DNA of 64,000 nucleotides, taken from Diogma glabrata (taxonomy: Eukaryota > Arthropoda > Insecta > Diptera > Cylindrotomidae). The stretch is taken from the NCBI GenBank assembly GCA_963693315.1, contig OY856188.1:203000050-203064049 (forward strand), given 5' to 3'. The position numbers were made by a program, and so were the translations under genes. Of this stretch, positions 53,561 to 64,000 are shown in pieces. The notes under the pieces are model-generated. The model had not been told where the DNA came from, did no database searches, and saw nothing but the letters and a program-made list of their open reading frames with translations. The first letter of the stretch is position 1. Every line of letters begins with the position of its first letter.

Positions 53561-56429
53561 TAAAGATGTATCGTTAGTTTATTTCAGGGTTATCTACGTA
53601 AAATACAAACAGTTGCATAGATGATCAGACCAGACATGACAATTAAAAAGTCGGCTTGTCGTAAGAAATGTAACACATTCACTATAGTTATGAGTCAAAT
53701 CAATTAAACGCGATGTAACGTAACGTGACAGAAGAAATCAACCTTAATCGATAGTAGAAGATTAAAACAGGCTTGCAAATAAGTTTTAAAAATATCCATC
53801 TTCTTTCTCAAAACAAAAAAAGTATACTTACAATATCACAAAACAACACCAACATTATTTGTAGCTCAACTCTTCCGTGAAACAAGAAAAAAATCAAATT
53901 CAATTTAAAATAAAACAAAATGAAAATCTTTCTCGAATCTAAAATCAGGAAGAAAGGAGTGTTACCATAAATTTTCAAATTTACTTTTAAATACCCAAAC
54001 ATAATTCTCTTCTTTATCACATCCCTAAAAAACAACAACAAAAAAACAAAAAGAAAACACATTTTCCAAAAACTTAAAATAAAATAAAGAAAACAAAAAC
54101 TGAAATACTGTGAAGTGGTTATGTTCGATGACTTTGAAATATATAAAAAAAAAATAATAATAATAAAAAGAAAAAGGAAATGAAAAACCCTTTCCCTTCC
54201 CGTTGTGTGTATTTTCCATTTCTATATTTTTTTCTCGTAATTTACATGGATTCATTTTGGATACCTGAAGAATTGAAAAGGAATCCGCAGAAAGCTACCG
54301 CTAATGTATTCTAGATTATCCTACAAAATCTTTTTATCCCATCTATAGGACTTCATTTTTCGATTTTTTTTTCTATTTCGTTGTTATTTGAGTGAATTGT
54401 AAATTTAAGGGTTGAGATTTCCATTTGATATGATGTCAGTCAGGTGAAAGTTTTGTTAGTAAATCTTTAGAAGATTTGTTGTTATTTATTATATATTGTA
54501 TTGAATACGATTATTTTTGCGTGAAAACGATATGAACAATTGTAAGAATGTGTTAAATGAACTAACGTTTTCTACACAATAAATTTCAAGATCATTTAAA
54601 TTAGAAAACATAACCTAAGTCTTAACGTAACACAACAATATGTTTAAACTTTGTAAAGGTTAATTCTAAATTGAAACGATTAACTTTAAGGATTTTCTAT
54701 TTTTACCTCACTATTCTCGTTTTAATTTCTATTCTTAAAATTATTCTATTCTTGCATTAAAATATAACAAGAAATAATATTAACGTAATATGTGCATTGT
54801 CATTGATCTATAAATTTGTTGTCTACGAGTATTTTCTTAAAGAAAAACATACAAAAAATATTCATCCATATAACGTAGATAGAAAATGTCATCTAATTCT
54901 TAATTTACTCAAATCCCCTTATAACATTAGAAACAAACATGAAAATAGAAGAGAAACGACGGAAAATTAGAAAATTAAATATTATTCTTATAACTGAAAA
55001 TAAAAAAAAATCACGAAATAATATACATTTAGAATTGTGAGGATTAACCAGGATTAAATGGCAAGATTCTAATTTTGGAAAGAAAATTTTTATTTCAAAT
55101 TTTCCTATTCATGTTGTTGTGTCGTTTTTTATAAACAACTAAAAATTTAAATTTGAAATGTTTCTACCTTACGGATTACGGTGTTCTTTTAAAATTTTAT
55201 GTTATTAGAAACTATTATAAAACTATCGATTAATTTTGAATATTCATTGAGAAACAGGTGAACTATATTATCCAAGGTAGACGAGAGCCATATTTCCCAA
55301 GTTAATGAGTCAAAGACTGACTTAAAATTCTACCCAAAGTATTTTTGAAAAATCAACAATTGTTTACTTTTGTCACTGTTAATTTACAACCATTACCAAC
55401 ATATTTTTCAGGCAAATGAATCAATGGAATTTTGCAGTAAATTAGACTAATTGTTTTACTTTTATTCTAATCATTATCAGTTACACAAATTTTGTAACTC
55501 ACTCGAACTTTTCTTGATTTTTCCATATAACTAAATCCATTAATTTTAATTATTTTCCTTTTCAAATATTTAAAATTGGTACAAAAAAGCTATAGAAAAC
55601 TATAATAATTACATAGTCGAGCATATTTATACTAACATAAAAGTGTAAAAAGGGTTGATTTTGATGAAAATATTTTTTCTGTAATTTTTTTTTCTATTCA
55701 TATCATAAACATAATTTTCCAAAATAACAATACTATTAAAATAAGTTTACATCCTTTTCCTTTCCATTATAATAAGAAAATTATTTTCGTTATTTTCTAT
55801 TATTATTATTTTATTTTTTTTTTTCTAAGGATAAGAGAAATAGAAAATATATGTATATGATTGTATTCCTAATAAATGAAAACAAGAAAAGAAAATTTAT
55901 TTTTAGACAAGAATAAGAATACAAAACGAAGAAAAAGAAAAAAAAAATTAGGGAGGTTGGTCTTAAGCCCTAGGATTATTAAAGAAAAGGACCAATCAAG
56001 GGTAAATGTTTCGAAATATTATATTTAGTTGTATTTCGAAGAAATAGAAAAAAAGAAACAAACGAGGAAAGATGAACATAGGGAGACATCGAACAAAATA
56101 AAAAGAAAAATTTACTTCATTTCTTATTATTATTTTACTATAAAAAAAATTACGAAGTTCAAAATATGTTATCTGCTTCAATGAATATATCTCGATTGTT
56201 TTTGTTTTTTTTTTTGTTTTTCAAAACAAATTTTTTTTTTTTTGAAGATACAGAAGTATTATAAAAAGATGTTTTAAGGTGATTTGCTTTACAAGTTACT
56301 TCACTTACGATGATTTAGAATTTTGTCATTTTATTCCTAGTAAAAATCGTACTTAAAAAATTTGTTCGAGTAATCGTTCAGAAAATCTATCTCAAGATAA
56401 TTGACTCACAAAGTGGTTATTTTAAACCT
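53561..56429. other. AT-rich DNA without recognised gene
   Basis: Frames at 53808-54255 and 55996-56181 are Phe/Lys-rich translations of A/T runs. No repeats or motifs noted. Confidence 0.5.
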
Positions 56430-56766
56430 CAAACTGTAATAACTATCTAAACAATGGTATTCAAAGTTTGTTCATTCCATTCACAAAATCCTAGTGAAAG
56501 CCCTATTTCCAGCATAGAAATAACTCCGTTGGCTTCCCATCCCCTCCCCGCATGCCCATACGTCCACGTTACAATGAGGTATGATAATAACGCGTTTTTA
56601 GCGAGGTATCCTCAGTAAGCCTCATCCTCGAACATCGAAATATTATCTATAAAAAAATATGTCACTTCTCGGAAAAATAACCTCACTGAATGCGCGGTTC
56701 TCCGATTGCTTCTTGTTAGTAGTAATACTAGCAGGACCAGTGTTCATTAGATAATTGGCGCCCAAC
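56430..56766 (+). promoter_or_regulatory. Possible LTR remnant with tRNA-primer-like site
   Basis: TGGCGCCCAAC at 56756-56766 matches the primer-binding site used by several insect LTR elements (tRNA-Lys type). It directly follows a comparatively GC-rich block of ~250 bp that holds TATAAAAAAATATG near 56648. This could be the end of a 5' LTR plus binding site. No gag/pol frame or second LTR follows, so the call is tentative. Confidence 0.3.
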
Positions 56767-57144
56767 GTATTCGAAATATTAAAAAATTCAATTAAAATTT
56801 CATAAATTCAGTATTTTGAATAATAGGCTTGTTTTTTGTAGTTTATATAGAATATGGAAAAAGTAATAATTTCACAATTTGTGTAGGTTTAAATTTTTAT
56901 TCTCGAGAGATTAGTATAAAATCCAAAAAACAGATAGTAATTTATTAATATTGAAGCCTTTTGTGTTGAAATCATCGACATATTTTTTAAAACTCTAAAA
57001 TTTCGAATACTTTTTGTTACTTTATTTTTTGTTATTCATTGATAAATTTTATATTTTGTATTCCACAACGACAAAAGCTTGATTAAAAATAGATGCATTT
57101 GACATTTCTACTCATAGCCCTTTTAAAAAAAAATTGTTCGCTTT
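56767..57144. other. Spacer, nothing recognised
   Basis: AT-rich up to the foldback element. Confidence 0.5.
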
Positions 57145-60100
57145 TAGGCTGGGGCCGTTACCTTTTTGAGATGAAAAAATTAGTAGCAGGTAACGGCCGG
57201 CTGGAATATATAGTTGAGGTCATAAACAATGAAAAAAAAAACTTTCGAACTTGAGATGAAGGGAAGTAGTGAAATGGGGCGATGTGTAAGGGGAGAAAAC
57301 AGTTTTTCGTTATTTGTAACGAAACGAGGCCTCCTAGAGAAAAGTGTTTCATACAAAAGTTGTAGATAATAAAAAAATCTAAAACTTTAATGAACACATT
57401 TTTCGACATAACCTCAAAGTTTGCGAGAAAATGATGAAAAACCGATTTTTCTGTTTTTTATTTTTTTTTCGCGTGAAAATTATTTAATTTTAATGAAACT
57501 TTGTGAAAGTACGTAATTATTTGCGCATAATAAGCATGAATTTTTTCAATTATGGAAAATAAATATTTTTCGAGATTTTACCATTTTTCCGAAAAAATAC
57601 CCCTATCTCCGGCGAACAACTTTATTGATGTTTTTTTGGATTTTGATGTTGTTTTAGTGCTAATTTTTTGTGTCAAGATGTCTACTCTCAAATAGTATAT
57701 CGATTTTAATGATTTATTGTTATTTAGCAGCTTAAAATTGAGAAAAACCGAAAAAAAAGTTTTCGAATCTCGAACTTGTCGATTTTTTTAATTTTTTTCA
57801 ATTTTTTAGCATATGTATGTTAATAGTTCATAATATTTTAAAGAAAAAACTTTCTTTGGTATAAAATAAATAAAGTTAAATGAATTTACTTATTGGAAAC
57901 AACGCTAAAATTGAATAAAGTAAAAAATAAAAAAATGCTGTTACGTATTCAAACAGAAAAAAATTTACAAAGTTTAAATTTTAACAGCATACTATACGGT
58001 TGCCACGTGTCCTACATTCGGTAGGACAGTCCTACTTTGAGGCAAGAATGTCCTACGTCCTCCTTTACTATAAAAATGTCCTACTTTAGGCAAACTGTAA
58101 TACAATATCTTACACTGAAAAAAATAGATTTCTTTTCTTCCTATTTCTCTCAATAAATGCGCTAGCAAAATAAGTAATTGTTATTGCACCTTTACTTACA
58201 TTAAAATTGTAACTGATTATTTAACTTTATGTCGAAAGGTTAGTAACAATAGCAAATAATTTACATTGCTGACATATGTGAATATCGATGCTTTATTGCA
58301 CGATTTATTCAGGTTGTAAACCAACATTGTTTAAATTTTGAAATAAACCCACCGTTAAACCTCTGTTTTTTTAAATAACTTTTGTTACAAAGTACCTGTT
58401 CTTAGAATTATTAGTTATTATTAATTATTATTAAAATAAAATGACTGAACCGAATTTTGTTATAAAGTAAAACCTTTGGCTACAGAAAGCTAACGATTTT
58501 GAAGGAATATGTAAATACACAAAACTACTACTACTTATGAGTAACTTATACAGTTACTTAACTACTTATGAGTAACTGGCTTACACATAAGTTTATTGAT
58601 TTTTTTGAAAGTGCCAATGAATCAGCAGACGGGATTTTTTGCTGTATTTCTGAGTTCTTAAAACTTTAAGTTTAAGTTTTTCGAGTGTTACCGCATTGGA
58701 GGCTAACAATATCAATGCGAATTTGTATGCCATTATTCATTATAAATAAATAAATTAGCATTACAGAAATAACGCCCATACATTCATTCATACTTACACC
58801 AAACCGAAACCGAATTTTTTTTAAAAAAATTTATTTTTAACTGAAAATTGATGTGGCACAAATCCAACGAGTTTTTTAGTTTTGAGACATTAGGGGTAGT
58901 GTGTCCTAGTGTGTGTAGTAGTTTTGTGTATTTACATATTCCTTCAAAATCGTTAGCTTTCTGTAGCCAAAGGTTTTACTTTATAACAAAATTCGGTTCA
59001 GTCATTTTATTTTAATAATAATTAATAATAACTAATAATTCTAAGAACAGGTACTTTGTAACAAAAGTTATTTAAAAAAACAGAGGTTTAACGGTGGGTT
59101 TATTTCAAAATTTAAACAATGTTGGTTTACAACCTGAATAAATCGTGCAATAAAGCATCGATATTCACATATGTCAGCAATGTAAATTATTTGCTATTGT
59201 TACTAACCTTTCGACATAAAGTTAAATAATCAGTTACAATTTTAATGTAAGTAAAGGTGCAATAACAATTACTTATTTTGCTAGCGCGTTTATTGAGAGA
59301 AATAGGAAGAAAAGAAATCTATTTTTTTCAGTGTAAGATATTGTATTACAGTTTGCCTAAAGTAGGACATTTTTATAGTAAAGGAGGACGTAGGACATTC
59401 TTGCTCCAAAGTAGGACTGTCCTACCGAATGTAGGACACGTGGCAACCGTATAGTATGCTGTTAAAATTTAAACTTTGTAAATTTTTTTCTGTTTGAATA
59501 CGTAACAGCATTTTTTTATTTTTTACTTTATTCAATTTTAGCGTTGTTTCCAATAAGTAAATTCATTTAACTTTATTTATTTTATACCAAAGAAAGTTTT
59601 TTCTTTAAAATATTATGAACTATTAACATAAATATGCTAAAAAATTGAAAAAAATTAAAAAAATCGACAAGTTCGAGATTCGAAAACTTTTTTTTTCGGT
59701 TTTTCTCAATTTTAAGCTGCTAAATAACAATAAATCATTAAAATCGATATACTATTTGAGAGTAGACATCTTGACAAAAAAATAAGCACTAGAACAACAT
59801 CAAAATCCAAAAAAACATCAATAAAGTTGTTCGCCGGAGATAGGGGTGTTTTTTCGGAAAAATGGTAAAATCTCGAAAAATATTTATTTTCCATAATTGA
59901 AAAAATTCATGCTTATTATGCGCAAATAATTACGTACTTTCACAAAGTTTCATTAAAATTAAATAATTTTCACGCGAAAAAAAAATAAAAAACAGAAAAA
60001 TCGGTTTTTCATCATTTTCTCGCAAACTTTGAGGTTATGTCGAAAAATGAGTTCACTCAAGTTTTAGATTTTTTTATTATCTACAACTTTTGTATGAAAC

Positions 60101-60309
60101 ACTTTTCTCTAGGAGGCCTCGTTTCGTTACAAATAACGAAAAACTGTTTTCTCCCCTTACACATCACCCCATTTCACTACTTCCCTTCATCTCAAGTTCG
60201 AAAGTTTTTTTTTCATTGTTTATGACCTCAACTATATATTCCAGCTGGCCGTTACCTGCTACTAATTTTTTTTATTTCAGCTATAAAAATTCATAACGGC
60301 CCCAGCCTA
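57145..60309. mobile_element. Large foldback element with ~1.39-kb arms
   Basis: Arms 57146-58531 and 58914-60308 are close reverse complements around a 383-bp centre. Ends are GGCTGGGGCCGTTA and complement, with TA at both borders. Inside each arm: GCAGGTAACGGCC, AACACTTTTCTCTAGGAGGC, GTTGTAGATAATAAA, CATAACCTCAAAGTTTGCGAG and a GTCCTAC-rich block (for example CGGTAGGACAGTCCTAC). The centre (58532-58913) holds TTATGAGTAACT repeats and no coding motif. Frames 57158-57409 and 60037-60296 are the same arm sequence read twice. Confidence 0.92.
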
Positions 60310-61039
60310 TTTAGTTCTAAACTCGATCGTTTTTTGCATTTCTGTTATTCTATTCCATATAGATTTACAAAAAACACAGCTAATATAGTGCTGCAGTCCT
60401 TTTGAATCCCTCGGCTGCCAAGTTCATCTTTTCAATATAAGCTGTGTTTTTTTGTAGTTTATACTTTTAGTAGTTAGTAGTAGTTTATACAGTTTTGGAT
60501 TTCTCTGCATAAACTTCACAGCTTATTATATTAAAACTACACTTTTCTCTTTATGTGTGTTTCAGTTGTGATTCGAAGTCGTATAACCTTATTAAAGCCA
60601 GTAAGTTTGAATCCTTTGGCAGACACGCTATCCATTCACCACGCCACCAACGCGATGATATTTCGAAATTGAAACTTGATTATCGTTTTATTTACTTAGG
60701 TTGAACTTTCAGCTGTCAATAGACTCCTTATATTTGGAAATGTTTTTACATTATATGCAGATTTTTGCATTAAATTTCTAGACATTACTTTTTAATGAAA
60801 AACCTGAGCTACACAGGTGAAAAAGTGGAAAGTTGAACTTGACCATTTTAGATTTTCCTGTAACTTGGCATATAAGTAGAATGGACAAAATAAAAAATGG
60901 AAGTACTACTTATTTTAGAATTTTTTTAAAGTGCATAGTTTAAGTATTTTTTGTAGTTTATACTACAAAGTAGTATAAACTTTAAAGTGCATAACTTCAT
61001 ATTTGTGGGGTAGCCCAACATGCATGAAATTTTGACTAT
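60310..61039. other. Spacer with small hairpins
   Basis: GTTTATACTACAAAGTAGTATAAAC near 60954-60978 is a perfect hairpin, and GTAGTTTATAC recurs at about 60457 and 60484. Nothing coding. Confidence 0.45.
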
Positions 61040-61495
61040 CTGATGTAACTTTGAAATTAAATTGCTCAATAATGGTTTTACCGATTTCAACAAACTTTTT
61101 TTTGTTAGATAAGTCATTAATTAATCTTTAGAAAAAAATTAAATTAACTTTTTTGTACTCAATTTTTAAATTAAAACACTAAAAAATTTTTTTTAAAGAT
61201 GGCGCTAGTCCGAACAAGTTTTATTAATAAAAAATTTTAACCACAAAAAAATGATGAAAAATTAGAATTTTTGTCATATTTTAGAGTAAGAATAGAACTA
61301 CATATTTTAAAAAAAATTACAATACAATTGAATTTTGACCCTAATCTAGCGCTTAAAGAATTTTTTTTTAATATTTTATTTTTAAAATTAATTAAAAAAA
61401 CGTTTTCTAAAGATTTACTTATCACCTAACAAACGAAAAATGTTTGTTGAAATCGGTATGGCCATTCTTGAGTAGTTTGATTTCAAATTTACTTC
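61040..61495. repeat. Inverted repeat, probable MITE
   Basis: TTTGAAATTAAATTGCTCAA and ACCGATTTCAACAAAC near 61050-61096 pair with GTTTGTTGAAATCGGTATGG and GATTTCAAATTTA near 61442-61490. A second pair, AAGATGGCGCTAG (61196) and CTAGCGCTTAAAG (61346), lies inside. The outer limits are not defined. Confidence 0.65.
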
Positions 61496-61817
61496 GGATT
61501 GGCCAAATTTGCCTTTTTCCTGAATGTTGTATTAGGAGGTCTGGTAGACCGTGAAAGTCTACTAGTTGGTCGCGCACGTAATATACCCTGCCACTAGCTC
61601 GATTTGCACGAGAGTTCTATTGACCGACCTCAGTACAAGAAAATTTCAAATAAGCTACGCGTGCCTTAAACAACCACTTAGGCATTCGTAAAAATTTCTC
61701 TACCGTGCCACAACTCTCCCTTACTTATTTACCTTAGCCCATCATAACTAACAGAACAAAAATAAAAAAACACAAACAAAAATACATATAATAAAAGTAA
61801 CAAAACTTCCCTGAGTG
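61496..61817. other. Spacer, nothing recognised
   Basis: Slightly GC-richer at 61530-61740 (GGTCTGGTAGACCGTGAAAG) but without a frame or known repeat. Confidence 0.45.
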
Positions 61818-62438
61818 TGTAGTCCTAGGGCTTGTAAATCGGATAACACCGAAACCGGTTACCCGGGTTTTTGTTGGTTTTTACAAAACCGTCGAAAAAC
61901 AGGGTTTTGCAGTGAAAACCGGGGTTTTCTGAAACCTCGAAAGTTCATTCTAACGAATATGCAAACGAATGTACAAACCATAGCAATTTTAAGTAATCCT
62001 TCCAAAAAGAAATGAAAATGTTTTGCGTTACTAAGGAAACATCCCTAAAAATCAATAACTTATTTAATGCTCTGTCATCAATTCAACCCAGTTCAACAGA
62101 CAGTGAGAGAGTCTTTTCGATCGCAGGTAATTTATGTACTAGATTACGTTCATCTGTGAAATTTCACCTGTTGGACGCATCAATTTTTCTTAAATATTAT
62201 TTTATTAAAATAAAATAAATTAAAAGTTAAGTTTCCTTTCTATTTTTGGTTTTGGTTTGGTTATGAATTTTAACATGTTATTTTCCATTTTTTTATAATG
62301 TATTTACAGTTTTACTCAAGATAGCATTTTAAATAACCAAAAAACCCGATTAAACCCGGTTACCCGATTTTTTATTTTATTAAAAACTAAAACCCGGTTT
62401 TTAAAATTAACCGGGTTTTTACATGCCCTTTGTAGTCC
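61818..62438. mobile_element. Internally deleted hAT element, 8-bp duplication TGTAGTCC
   Basis: TGTAGTCC at 61818-61825 and 62431-62438. The ends are TAGGGCTTGTAAA and (complement) AAGGGCATGTAAA. Subterminal regions carry AAACCGGG/CCCGGTTT motifs repeated many times on both sides. It keeps the last part of a transposase gene (62012-62218). Confidence 0.9.
62012..62218 (+). pseudogene. hAT transposase C-terminal dimerisation domain (fragment)
   Basis: Reads LFNALSSIQPSSTDSERVFS then AGNLCTRLRSSVKFHLLDAS and FLKYYF before the stop. 'P-x-S-S-(T)-x-S-E-R-x-F-S-x-A-G' and 'R-x-x-L-x-x-x-x-x-x-x-L-x-F-L-K' are the hAT dimerisation domain. The frame is open for 68 codons, but the catalytic part is gone. 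It lies inside the short hAT element, which therefore depends on another copy for transposase. Confidence 0.88.
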
Positions 62439-63094
62439 CTCGCTGATGGCCCAGTTACATCCACTTTGGAAACTCAATTAGGGGATTGCTTTTCCCACTG
62501 TATATCCAAACATTTCTTTTTTGATCTTGACAATCGCAGTCCAAAATTGTTGCTATTATGGTTATACCACACTATAACCTTGGACTTTCATTATTCAGTT
62601 AGGTAATGGTATCAATCGGGCATTCCGCAGTAACTTTATCACGTTTATAACAAAACAACTAACATTTTTCAACTTAGTTCTGATTATACTTTTTATTAAC
62701 ATGCATCTTTTTCTCTAATATTATAATTTTATTTAATTACACTTTTCATATTAATTCTGACCGTTCTTGTTATGGAAAGGTATCTTATGCTTTCCTCACA
62801 TTAACATCTTTTACTCAAGAACTAATAAATTTTTGTTTTCTATTCAACAAAAAAAATAATCCACAAAAATCATTTTCTACTTTAATTTTTTTTAAACTTA
62901 TAAAAGTTTTCAATAATAGTTATTTATTTATCAAGAACGAAAAGTGAAACTTTAAAGTACGAGCTAGTTGTTTAAATTAAATTACTAGTGAGTACGTTTA
63001 AAAACACTTTTCGTTTGAGGTAAATACAAAATTTTATTTCATACTGGAAATTTATTAAAATAAAAAGAAATGAGTTTTAAATTTTGCTCAAAAA
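62439..63094. other. AT-rich spacer, nothing recognised
   Basis: No motif-bearing frame or paired repeats. Confidence 0.5.
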
Positions 63095-63158
63095 GTTGAA
63101 CTTTAACGTCCTAGGACTTTATAAAATTTTATAAAGTCCTAGGACGTTAAAGTTCAAC
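63095..63158. repeat. Perfect 64-bp palindrome
   Basis: GTTGAACTTTAACGTCCTAG... reads identically on both strands with centre AAAATTTT at 63123-63130. Each arm contains the smaller palindrome TCCTAGGA. Confidence 0.95.
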
Positions 63159-63161
63159 GTT

Positions 63162-63251
63162 TATGGTACAAAAAGTTGAACTTTAACGTCCTAGGACTTT
63201 ATCATATTTTATAAAGTCCTAGGACATTAAAGTTCAACTTTTTGTACCATA
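63162..63251. repeat. Second, 90-bp palindrome of the same family
   Basis: TATGGTACAAAAAGTTGAAC... with 41-bp arms around an 8-bp centre. One mismatch (ACGT in the left arm, ACAT in the right) looks like a CpG change. It lies in tandem with the previous palindrome. Confidence 0.95.
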
Positions 63252-64000
63252 AATAATCCGAAAAATGTCGTTTTAGATATCAGCATGAAATAAAATATTG
63301 TTCTTCTTTGCATTAGAGTTTACAATAAAACAAGCAAGCTTATACAATTTAGATTAAAGACCTAGATAGTTACACAACAAAATAAAATAACTTGAAAATA
63401 TTAAAAAGAATTTTATAAAAGACTGCTACAGAGCTAAAGGTTAGCTTTTTTGAAGCTGACAAATTTCTGCTCGAAATAGATATTATAGATTCATATTGAA
63501 AGAAGAAAAATTGAGCAAAATTAACTTTTGTGTTTCCTTATTTGATTTCACAAATTATGCTTCTCAAATAAATAATTAATGTTGTATTATATTATGTAAA
63601 TAAAACATATGAATTAAACAATTTATAACATATTTATTATATTTGAATGATAATGTGAACCTAGCTAAAGCTTCTATGCGTTGCTGTTTTATATTTCAAA
63701 TTCTCATAGCCAAATATCAATAAAAGTACAGTTATAATTATCATATTAATTATCATATAGGAAATAGGGTGGATGTAAGACTTATTTTATTATGCCTATC
63801 GAAATGACATTAATTTGAACGAAACGACTAAAAGACCATAGTAAAAACTTTGAAAAACTACATTATCGATCCATTTATGTATAATAGAATTTTTATGAAT
63901 AAAAAGGAATGATTTTTATGTTATTTGAAAAAAAAAGAATAAAAAAACATTAGAAAAAACTACTAAAAACTAAATATTTATTTTCATCTATTTAAAAATA
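63252..64000. other. AT-rich DNA without recognised gene
   Basis: Near 63850-63955 the sequence (TTTTTATGAATAAAAAGGAATGATTTTTATG) resembles 31795-31850, suggesting a shared unnamed repeat. Nothing coding. Confidence 0.4.

Overview
This is an AT-rich piece of animal nuclear DNA, most likely from an insect and perhaps a fly. The support is the repeat content: single-ORF LINEs, a Ty3/gypsy fragment, Penelope-like elements, Tc1/mariner, pogo and hAT DNA elements, a Helitron relic, a THAP exon, and many A+T-rich palindromic MITEs. I see no bacterial gene organisation, no CRISPR array and no rRNA gene. The only candidate host coding sequence is a short terminal exon at 82-173. Everything else recognisable is mobile DNA, intact or decayed.

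Layout. 1-3180: candidate last exon of a host gene, then AT-rich sequence and a MITE fragment. 3180-10700: an old LINE (called LINE-alpha here, minus strand) split by at least three insertions: a unit with an inverted repeat and a His/Gly-type minisatellite (4030-5215), an unidentified decayed coding segment (5736-6829), and a Ty3/gypsy pol fragment (7547-9905) that itself carries a MITE (8101-8875). 12612-18625: three pieces of a second LINE (LINE-beta): two 5'-truncated plus-strand copies and one almost complete minus-strand copy with endonuclease and reverse transcriptase. Two more LINE-beta derivatives lie at 22505-22690 and 35354-36045.

18978-22500: a small MITE, a hAT transposase C-terminus relic, and a decayed Helitron helicase interrupted by a MITE. 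22934-30925: the most striking structure. A pogo-like MITE (perfect 23-bp terminal inverted repeats, TA target duplication) contains a head-to-head pair of near-identical Penelope-like elements. Each has an intact ORF of about 834 codons (reverse transcriptase plus GIY-YIG nuclease), and one 12-bp direct repeat flanks the whole pair. Their pLTRs carry a hammerhead-like motif.

37421-40720: a decayed element with a THAP zinc-finger exon in the loop of an inverted repeat and a 122-codon unrecognised ORF downstream. 40896-42235: a non-autonomous hAT element with an exact 8-bp duplication. 42262-49430: a GACAAAA-motif inverted-repeat element, then two direct copies of a ~1.4-kb minisatellite-bearing repeat. 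One copy is split by a 1.2-kb MITE whose empty site is kept in the other copy. 50485-52009: a palindrome of two mariner-type transposase ends with a 61-bp intron. 52670-53560 and 57145-60309: two related foldback elements. 61826-62430: a hAT relic with a dimerisation-domain ORF. 63095-63251: two tandem long palindromes.

The window reads as a transposon graveyard with several datable insertion layers. The Penelope pair is the youngest and probably the only recently active component. All positions of degraded pieces are approximate; family calls rest on motifs read by eye.
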